Source: ZC4RG30 sp049841155 (lineage in GTDB: Bacteria > Pseudomonadota > Gammaproteobacteria > Steroidobacterales > Steroidobacteraceae). Taken from it: DNA of 64,000 nt. The translations under genes were made by a program, and so were the position numbers. The notes below the pieces were generated by a model. It ran no database searches and had not been told where the DNA came from. It saw only the letters and a program-made list of their open reading frames with translations. Positions 1 through 5,744 of the stretch are shown in pieces (the first letter of the stretch is position 1; every line of letters begins with the position of its first letter). Location: contig JASGHI010000003.1 of NCBI GenBank assembly GCA_049841155.1, positions 1,054,001 to 1,118,000 on the forward strand. The letters run 5' to 3'.

Positions 1-121
1 TCTCCATGCGCAGGATGCGCGCCGAACCGCCGCTGTCCTCGATGCGCCCGGCGATCTCGTCCGCCACCATTTCCGCCGTGCCGCTCATCGTCGCGACAAG
101 AATGGTCACTGCATCGCTCAT
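1..121 (-). CDS. Flavodoxin-domain protein (partial, C-terminus outside window)
   Basis: Only the first 40 codons lie in the window. They read MSDAVTILVATMSGTAEMV and onward, the flavodoxin fold's first beta strand followed by a phosphate-binding T/S-rich loop (TMSGTAE) that holds FMN. The ATG overlaps the TGA of the upstream ferredoxin reductase (ATGA), so the two are probably translated together. A flavodoxin beside an NAD(P)H:ferredoxin-type reductase suggests an electron chain to an oxygenase or P450 lying further left. It could instead be the N-terminal flavodoxin domain of a larger reductase, since the rest is not visible. Confidence 0.75.
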   Translation of the reverse strand, partial: MSDAVTILVATMSGTAEMVADEIAGRIEDSGGSARILRME

Positions 122-1347
122 GCGGCCTCACGCGCGGGCAACAGCCGCCGCAGCGGCGTTTCAGGATCAGCCAGGGCGGCTGCATCGAGCTTGAGGTCCG
201 GCCGCGCCAGCATGCGGCGGATCATCGGCATGTCCTTGCCGCGGTTGATGGTCACGCCGCCCACCAGATGCTCGCCCTGGAACTGGAAAACCGCGAAACC
301 ACCCTCGCCGGCCGGATCGCCGCGGACCACGACGCGATCGATGGCCTGCGGCGCGCCTGCGACCTGAAGATTCAGGTCTCCCTGATCCGACCACAGCCAG
401 GGTATTTCAGCGCTCGCCGTCGCGATTCCGATCATCGAGCGGGCCGCGGCCTCGGCCTGCACATTGGCGTTCTGCCATGACTCGAGGCGGATGTGCCGAC
501 CGAGAACAGGGTGGTAGTGACGGGTGACGTCGCCGGCCGCGAAGATCGCCGGATCCGATGTGCGCCCATGCTCATCGACCAGCACGCCATCCCGGCATTC
601 CAGTCCCGCGGCTTCGGCCAGCGCCGTTTCGGGAGCAACGCCGATGCCTGCAACGATCAGCGTCGCCGGTATGCGGCTGCCGTCGGAAAGGACGAGACCC
701 GTGGCGTCACCGCGCACCACCGTCGCGCCCAGCCGCACGTCGATGCCAATGCTGCGATGGTAGGCCAGCACGCTGCTGCTGGCTTCAGGGCAACCCAGCC
801 GCGGCAGCAGCCGGTCAGCCGCCTCGATCACCGTCACCCGGCAGCCGAGCTTCGCAGCGCTGGCGGCCACTTCGAGGCCGATGAAACCGCCGCCAACGAT
901 GGCGACATCCGCCCGGGCCCGCAGCCGTTCGCGCAGCCGCCGGGAATCATCGAGCGTACGCAGCGTCCAGATGGTTTCGGCGGCAACGCCCTCGATCGCG
1001 AGGGTGCGTATCCGGCTTCCGGTCGCGAGCAGCAGCCGGTCGTAGGCGAGACGCGCGCCGTCGGCCAGCTGCACTTCGCGCGCGCCGCGATCGATCGCCG
1101 CAACGGCGCAACCCGTGCGGACCTGCATGTCGAGTGCCTCACGATCCGCAGCCACCAGCACCGCAGGCGGCATCGCGCTGTCATCCAGCAGCACCGCCTT
1201 GGACAAGGCGGGCCGTTCGTAGGGAAGGTGCGTCTCCGCACCGATCAGAATCAGCCGCCCGGCATAACCCGCGGCGCGCACGGCTTTTGCCGCCCGCCCC
1301 CCGGCCTGACCGCCGCCGACGATGATGACTGTCCGGATATCTTCCAT
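118..1347 (-). CDS. NAD(P)H-dependent FAD ferredoxin reductase (HcaD/BphA4-like)
   Basis: A 409-residue class-I ferredoxin/rubredoxin reductase that would pass electrons from NAD(P)H via FAD to a small carrier, here plausibly the overlapping flavodoxin. The FAD-binding GGGQAG is at residues 11-16, the NAD-binding GGGFIG at 152-157, and a second FAD motif FAAGDV near residue 283. The C-terminal reductase domain follows. I start it at the ATG giving MEDIRTV, because a longer frame upstream has no homologous content and runs through a promoter-like AT-rich stretch. A palindromic operator (1372-1407) sits just upstream, so it may have its own regulated promoter. The oxygenase partner is not in the window. 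Confidence 0.9.
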   Translation of the reverse strand: MEDIRTVIIVGGGQAGGRAAKAVRAAGYAGRLILIGAETHLPYERPALSKAVLLDDSAMPPAVLVAADREALDMQVRTGCAVAAIDRGAREVQLADGARLAYDRLLLATGSRIRTLAIEGVAAETIWTLRTLDDSRRLRERLRARADVAIVGGGFIGLEVAASAAKLGCRVTVIEAADRLLPRLGCPEASSSVLAYHRSIGIDVRLGATVVRGDATGLVLSDGSRIPATLIVAGIGVAPETALAEAAGLECRDGVLVDEHGRTSDPAIFAAGDVTRHYHPVLGRHIRLESWQNANVQAEAAARSMIGIATASAEIPWLWSDQGDLNLQVAGAPQAIDRVVVRGDPAGEGGFAVFQFQGEHLVGGVTINRGKDMPMIRRMLARPDLKLDAAALADPETPLRRLLPAREAA

Positions 1348-1371
1348 CCGAGCCCCACCCCTTTTGTATTG

Positions 1372-1407
1372 TGACAAAGTTTTGTCATATCGACAAAGTA
1401 AAGTCAA
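1372..1407. promoter_or_regulatory. Putative MarR-type operator, copy 1
   Basis: The sequence contains nested inverted repeats of GACA/TGTC: GACAAAGTTTTGTC (1373-1386) and TGTCATATCGACA (1383-1395), bounded by TGACA and GTCAA. It lies in the AT-rich gap between the TAXI-type gene and the reductase. A near copy with the same order and spacing lies at 5071-5105. The only regulator of this cluster is the MarR protein at 2413-2928, so it is the natural candidate binder; that link is inference. Confidence 0.6.
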
Positions 1408-1418
1408 TACAGCACTGA

Positions 1419-2408
1419 TCAGGCCAGCCCCGTCTCCTCGAAATAGCGCCTTGCTCCCGGGTGCAGCGGGACAGTGGTGCGGCTCATGGCGGCGGGATCC
1501 AGCGGGTAGCTCAGGGGACTGCGCTGTGGCGGCAGGTGACGATACTGGCGTTCGATGCCGTCGCGGCGCTCGACCAGACACCAGGTCAGCAGGTGTGCGA
1601 CGTCCTCGGGCATGTCGCTGCGGACCAGCACGAGGAAATCCGAGAAATCCAGCGCCTCGAGCTCTCCCTGAACCGTGCTCCAGTATCCCGCCGGCAAAGA
1701 CCGGGCAGGCATGCCCAGCAGCGCGAGACGCGCCAGAGCCTCCTTTTCGGCCGCGAGCGGAACCGCCCGCCGTCCCTCCACCAGTTCCGTCCAGCCGGGC
1801 GACATCACCGCCTCCTGGAGCAGGCCGTCCACCTCGCCGCGCAACATGCGCCCGATCGAGTCCATGGGATGGGTGTCGTAGAAGTACTTCCCGCCCCAGG
1901 CAGAGAGGGTTTCCGGCCCGATGCCGTGCGCCGTGGCGAATTGGCGCGCAACGTAGCCGATGAAATTGGTACCGTCGTCGGGTGAAGTCGCAATGCGCAG
2001 TGCGGGACGGGCCGCGCGCAGCTGCTCGAAAGTCGAAATGCCCAGCGCCGGATTGAGCGCCAGAATCATGCGGTCGTTCTGCGGCAGCACGACCAGCGCG
2101 CGGACATCCGGCGCCGGGCGTTTCTCAAAGATCAGCCGCCCTTGCAGTGCGGCCGGAATCAGCATCGCGGGCGTCACGATGCACAGGTCGGCCTCGCCAT
2201 CCTGGACCTCGTCGATCGCCTCGATCCCGCCGCTCCCGACGCCGCCGCCGGGGATGTTCCAGATGGCGACGCGGCTGCGGGATCCGGCGCGACGGCAGAA
2301 TTCCTGCGACAGCCACGAGCACACGCGATGGAAATTTGCCTGGCCCCAGTCGCCCACGAAGTTCAGCGTCAGCGACCGGTCGATCTTCGGTTCTGCTGCC
2401 CGTGACAT
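1419..2408 (-). CDS. TAXI-family (TRAP-type) substrate-binding protein without signal peptide
   Basis: A 329-residue protein resembling the TAXI subfamily of TRAP periplasmic binding proteins: an early GGGVGSGG segment, CIVTPAML, and a GTNF/GYVARQFA segment typical of the fold. Family members normally carry an N-terminal signal peptide and sit next to fused TRAP membrane subunits. Here the N-terminus (MSRAAEPKIDRSLTLNFVGD) is hydrophilic and no TRAP permease is in the window. It starts 4 nt after the MarR stop, so the two are probably co-translated. It may act as a cytoplasmic ligand-binding protein or as a degenerate binding protein. Substrate unknown. Confidence 0.7.
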   Translation of the reverse strand: MSRAAEPKIDRSLTLNFVGDWGQANFHRVCSWLSQEFCRRAGSRSRVAIWNIPGGGVGSGGIEAIDEVQDGEADLCIVTPAMLIPAALQGRLIFEKRPAPDVRALVVLPQNDRMILALNPALGISTFEQLRAARPALRIATSPDDGTNFIGYVARQFATAHGIGPETLSAWGGKYFYDTHPMDSIGRMLRGEVDGLLQEAVMSPGWTELVEGRRAVPLAAEKEALARLALLGMPARSLPAGYWSTVQGELEALDFSDFLVLVRSDMPEDVAHLLTWCLVERRDGIERQYRHLPPQRSPLSYPLDPAAMSRTTVPLHPGARRYFEETGLA

Positions 2409-2412
2409 GGAT

Positions 2413-2928
2413 TCAGCCGCCCTCTTCTTCGTCGGCCACGATCACCTCGGCAAAGCGCCGCAACAGATCGGCTGCGGCCTTGAGCTCGGTCGCGGAGAAC
2501 GGAACCGCCAGTTCGCTGACCCAGTACCGCTGCCGCCGCGAAATCTCCTCGTACAGCGCAAACCCCAGCGATGTCTGCCGGACCAGCTTGGCCCGCCGGT
2601 GATCGGGATTGCGGACCAGCTCGACGAGACCGTCCTTCACCATCGCCTGCACCACCCACAGCACACCCTGGCGCGTGAGTTCGTATTGGCGCGCGATCTG
2701 CGCAACCGTACGGGGCTGGTCCGTGATGGCGCCAAGAACCTGCCAGCGGGCGGAAGTCAGGTCCAGATCGCTGCACAGCGCATCGCCCGCCTTGTTCAAC
2801 CGGCCATTGACCCTGAAGAGGGTCAGGATCAGGTCATTGAGCGCTTCGCCTTTGGGCGTGCGCTGCTCCGCCACATTCGCCGAGCGCGCGATTTCATGAT
2901 CGACCGGACGTCGTTTCAAACCAGCCAT
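2413..2928 (-). CDS. MarR family transcriptional regulator
   Basis: 171 residues with the MarR winged helix-turn-helix: LTSARWQVLGAI, then the recognition helix region (VAQIARQYELTRQGVLWVV) and the wing NPDHRRAKLVRQT. An N-terminal helix (LNDLILTLFRVNGRL) and C-terminal helices would form the dimer. MarR proteins usually repress nearby catabolic or efflux genes and release DNA when an aromatic ligand binds. It sits between the MFS importer and the TAXI-type gene in the same direction. The two GACA/TGTC palindromes at 1372-1407 and 5071-5105 are its likely operators. Confidence 0.88.
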   Translation of the reverse strand: MAGLKRRPVDHEIARSANVAEQRTPKGEALNDLILTLFRVNGRLNKAGDALCSDLDLTSARWQVLGAITDQPRTVAQIARQYELTRQGVLWVVQAMVKDGLVELVRNPDHRRAKLVRQTSLGFALYEEISRRQRYWVSELAVPFSATELKAAADLLRRFAEVIVADEEEGG

Positions 2929-2951
2929 TTTCCCGCAGCGACCTCTCTAAG

Positions 2952-4289
2952 CTATGACTTGGCGCGGCGCAGATCCCCGCTCATTTCCAGTGCCGCGGCG
3001 GCGGCAAGAGCAATGGCTGCCGGCACCAGCGCGATCAGGAAGGAGCGGTCCGACCCGTTGAGGAGCGCAACCAGCGCGCCCGCCGCGATGGGGACCAGAA
3101 TGGCGCCGCCCCGCCCGATCCCCGAAGCGAATCCGGAAGCGGTTGCGCGGATGGCGCTCGGATAGGCCTGGGCCGTCACCGCACTGAGACAGAATTGTGA
3201 GCCCACCGTGGCAAGGCCGGCAACCACCAGCGCGAAGTAGAAGGCAGTACCGGAGCCGACGCCCGAGCTCAGCGCAACCGTCGCGCCGATGGCGAGCACA
3301 TAGGCGATGACAAGCACGCGGACCGGACCGATGCGCGGCGACAGGCCTGCCATGATCAGGGCACCCACCGCCCCGCTGGCGCTGAAAAGCGAGGTTGCGC
3401 GAAGCGCGACATTCGCCGGCAGGCCGCTGGCCACGATCAGTGACGGCAGCCAGGTGAAGAAGAAATAAACCAGGGCCACGTTGCCGAGGTTCATCAGCCA
3501 CAGGAACGTGGTCAGACGCCGGCGCTCGGGCGCGAACAGGGCGGCGATGCGTGCCCCGGTGCCCTCGATCTTCTCGACTTTCTGCTGCAGGGCCTGAGCC
3601 GGAATCCCGCGGCCAAGACGGGCGAGCAGCCGGCTCAACTCCCCGCTGCGGTCGGCCCGCCTTGCCAGGAAGGCCGGCGACTCGGGCAGGAACAGTGCAC
3701 ACAGGATCAGGGCCAGCGCCGTGCCGCTCCCGCCGACCGTGAACACGGCAGCATGGCCGAACGAGGGGACCAGCGCACTGGCGAACGCGGCGCCGGCCGC
3801 CGAACCCAGCGGATAGCCGCAGCTGACGATCACGATGGCAAGGGTGTGGAAACGCCGCGGCATCAACTCCATCGCGATCGCCAGGACATTGGGCAGGGCA
3901 AGCCCCAGGCCGATGCCGGCAATCAGGCGCGTGACAGCGAGCCAGCCGAAATCAGGCGCCAGCGCCCCTGACCCGGTGCCCGCGCCGGCAATGAGCAGCC
4001 CGAGCAGGATGGCAGGACGGCGCCCCAGGCTGTCGCCGACCGGGGAAAGCAGGAAGCTGCCCAGTACCAGGCCGATCGCCGAGATCGACAGCAAGGTGCC
4101 GATCTGCGGGAACCCCAGCGCCCAGGCCTGCTTCACCAGTGGCGCCGCCAGCGCCATCGCCTGCACGTCATAACCCTCGGCCGCGCCGACGAATGCGCAC
4201 AGTGCCAGCGTGAACACCGCGTAGGGCGTCACCGGCGTTCGATCTGCCTGCAACGCGTCATGCGAAGGACCTGACTGGTTCGCCGCCAT
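2952..4289 (-). CDS. MFS transporter, AAHS (aromatic acid:H+ symporter) type
   Basis: A 445-residue membrane protein with about 12 hydrophobic segments, opening with VTPYAVFTLALCAFVGAAEG. It carries the MFS loop 2-3 signature GDSLGRRPA. The start region and sequence style (EGYDVQAMALAAP) resemble AAHS importers such as PcaK and GenK, where an acidic residue in the first helix couples proton and aromatic acid uptake. I chose the ATG giving MAANQSGP because a purine-rich GGGGGGAG lies upstream; the longer frame runs through a 15-bp tandem repeat. It points to an aromatic or related carboxylate as the substrate of this cluster. Confidence 0.82.
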   Translation of the reverse strand: MAANQSGPSHDALQADRTPVTPYAVFTLALCAFVGAAEGYDVQAMALAAPLVKQAWALGFPQIGTLLSISAIGLVLGSFLLSPVGDSLGRRPAILLGLLIAGAGTGSGALAPDFGWLAVTRLIAGIGLGLALPNVLAIAMELMPRRFHTLAIVIVSCGYPLGSAAGAAFASALVPSFGHAAVFTVGGSGTALALILCALFLPESPAFLARRADRSGELSRLLARLGRGIPAQALQQKVEKIEGTGARIAALFAPERRRLTTFLWLMNLGNVALVYFFFTWLPSLIVASGLPANVALRATSLFSASGAVGALIMAGLSPRIGPVRVLVIAYVLAIGATVALSSGVGSGTAFYFALVVAGLATVGSQFCLSAVTAQAYPSAIRATASGFASGIGRGGAILVPIAAGALVALLNGSDRSFLIALVPAAIALAAAAALEMSGDLRRAKS

Positions 4290-4309
4290 GATGGATCTCC
4301 CCCCGATTT

Positions 4310-4339
4310 CTTGTTCTGGATCGACTTGTTCTGGATCGT
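4310..4339. repeat. 15-bp tandem duplication in leader of MFS gene
   Basis: CTTGTTCTGGATCGA at 4310-4324 is followed directly by CTTGTTCTGGATCGT at 4325-4339, and a decayed third unit (TGTGGATCG) follows. It lies between the cupin stop and the MFS start. It probably arose by slippage; no regulatory role is evident. Confidence 0.8.
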
Positions 4340-4359
4340 TGTGGATCGCGGGACGCGCC

Positions 4360-5016
4360 CTACTCGCCCTGACCGGCTTGCTCCAGGTTCTGGATCGCAT
4401 CCCAGCCCTTCTGGGCAATGCGCGAATTGCGCACATAGCGGTTCCAGCCCCAGATCATGATCGGAAAAGGCGGATTCACATGCCCGCAGGCCTTGCAGGT
4501 GCGCAGCTCCTCCGACTCGTTGAGCTTCGTGACGGCCTCTTCGGTCAGGAGGTTGGACGGCAGGGCCGCATAACGCGGCGTAGCGCCCTCATGCACCATG
4601 TTGACCCGGTTGCGCAGCAGCTCCGCATTGCACTTGGCGCACTGGAAGCTTGCTTCCTCGGGCTGCTCGCCCTCCTCGAGCTGGCGCTGGGTCACCACGC
4701 CGACGCGGAAGAAGGCCACCGTCGAACCGCCGCCGCCCACACCATGCGACCGCGGGCCGACCACTACCTCCCCGGTGCGCTGCGGACCATCGGAGGCCAG
4801 CGTGACGGCAATCTCGTCGACCGAATTAGTGTGCACGAAGTAGCCGATGTTGCGGCCGCTGCCGTCGCTTTCGAAGGCAACGCTGCAGGGCACGATCGCA
4901 CCGCGATGGACATAGGGAAACAGCGGCAGCAGCTGCGTGCTCGACCGCTGGGTCATGTCGAAGGCATTGGCCTTCATGGGCACAACGCCGTTTGCAGCCG
5001 GGGATTTGTCACTCAT
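4360..5016 (-). CDS. Cupin/zinc-ribbon protein, 3-hydroxyanthranilate dioxygenase-like (A)
   Basis: 218 residues that I cannot place in a named family. The layout resembles bacterial 3-hydroxyanthranilate 3,4-dioxygenase: a cupin-like region with H62 and E68 in the H-x5-E spacing of the iron site, a later H91 (GPRSHG), and a C-terminal rubredoxin-like site of two CxxC pairs (C126/C129 and C174/C177). It is the first gene of the leftward unit and faces the second cupin across the shared operator. I infer a non-haem iron dioxygenase or a partner subunit. It could be a structural paralogue with no catalytic role. Confidence 0.55.
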   Translation of the reverse strand: MSDKSPAANGVVPMKANAFDMTQRSSTQLLPLFPYVHRGAIVPCSVAFESDGSGRNIGYFVHTNSVDEIAVTLASDGPQRTGEVVVGPRSHGVGGGGSTVAFFRVGVVTQRQLEEGEQPEEASFQCAKCNAELLRNRVNMVHEGATPRYAALPSNLLTEEAVTKLNESEELRTCKACGHVNPPFPIMIWGWNRYVRNSRIAQKGWDAIQNLEQAGQGE

Positions 5017-5070
5017 GGCGAATCTCCACGTTCAGTGCGAGCTTCAGGGCGCCGTTGCGCCGGGCAACGT

Positions 5071-5105
5071 TGACAAACCCTGTCTTATAGACAAGTATCT
5101 GTCAA
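5071..5105. promoter_or_regulatory. Putative MarR-type operator, copy 2, in divergent promoter
   Basis: Nested inverted repeats: GACAAACCCTGTC (5072-5084), TGTCTTATAGACA (5081-5093) and GACAAGTATCTGTC (5090-5103), with outer arms TTGACA (5070-5075) and TGTCAA (5100-5105). TTGACA also fits a -35 box for the rightward cupin, with AAGTAT 17 nt further on, so a bound repressor would cover the promoter. It matches copy 1 at 1372-1407 in motif order and length, and lies between the two divergent cupin genes. Confidence 0.65.
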
Positions 5106-5124
5106 GTATTTTGCGGGAGTGAGC

Positions 5125-5706
5125 ATGACCCAACCGGTACGCACGCGGCGCAAGAACAAGTTCAACTTCGTCAAGGAAGCCGAGCGTCTGGAATCCTTCG
5201 ACGAATTCCCCATGTTGCGCCCCGAGGTCGACCCGCAGCTGCACATCAGCCGCAACCACGTGGACCAGCCTTTCTTCCTGCGCTGCCAGAAGGACAGCGT
5301 GATTGCGCAGCCCACCGGTTCATCGCGCATCGAATTCACCGACGGCCCGATCCGCTACTTCGACACCGAGCCTGGCGACTACGTCTACGTCCCCGCGGGA
5401 TACGCGCATCGCGTGCGCACCCAGCGCAGCGGAATACTGCTGCGCTACAAGGCCCGCGACTACGGCAGCGAAACCGTCGAGTGGCACTGCCAGAAGTGCG
5501 GCGCGACGCTGTTCTCGCACACGATCTCGGAGGGTCCGGTCCAGTCCGGCTACGTCATCGCCTGCGACACCTTCAATGCTTCGCCCGCGAACCGCACCTG
5601 CGCAGCCTGCGGTGAAGTGCATGCTCCGGTGGATCTGTCGCCATTCCGCTGGTCACAGGTGGCCGAGGCGCTGGCAGCCGAGAGCCAGGCGGATCCCGCG
5701 TCGTAG
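5125..5706 (+). CDS. Cupin/zinc-ribbon protein, 3-hydroxyanthranilate dioxygenase-like (B)
   Basis: 193 residues. A cupin barrel is visible (RYFDTEPGDYVYVPAGYAHRV, ending at H95 in the second cupin motif), followed by a C-terminal metal site with C122/C125 and C159/C162 (EWHCQKCG and CAACGEVH) very like the rubredoxin-type tail of bacterial 3-hydroxyanthranilate dioxygenase. In the first cupin motif (RNHVDQPFF) the histidine H45 is present, but the glutamate six residues later in the dioxygenase is not, so the iron site may be altered. GGGAG at 5115-5119 favours the ATG at 5125 over a GTG two codons earlier. It is transcribed away from cupin A from the same operator region. Confidence 0.65.
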   Translation: MTQPVRTRRKNKFNFVKEAERLESFDEFPMLRPEVDPQLHISRNHVDQPFFLRCQKDSVIAQPTGSSRIEFTDGPIRYFDTEPGDYVYVPAGYAHRVRTQRSGILLRYKARDYGSETVEWHCQKCGATLFSHTISEGPVQSGYVIACDTFNASPANRTCAACGEVHAPVDLSPFRWSQVAEALAAESQADPAS

Positions 5707-5717
5707 GCAGAACGGCC

Positions 5718-5744
5718 GCAGGCCACCCTCATCCGGTGGTCTGC
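5718..5744. terminator. Possible bidirectional stem-loop between cupin B and ppc
   Basis: GCAGGCCACC (5718-5727) pairs with GGTGGTCTGC (5735-5744) with one mismatch around a 7-nt loop, at the junction of two convergent genes and overlapping the last ppc codons. No clear T-run follows on either strand, so intrinsic termination is uncertain. Confidence 0.4.

Noticed and set aside
1348..1581. N-terminal extension of the ferredoxin reductase frame
   Set aside because: The extension crosses the AT-rich operator region and the end of the neighbouring gene; the ATG at 1347 gives the usual family start.
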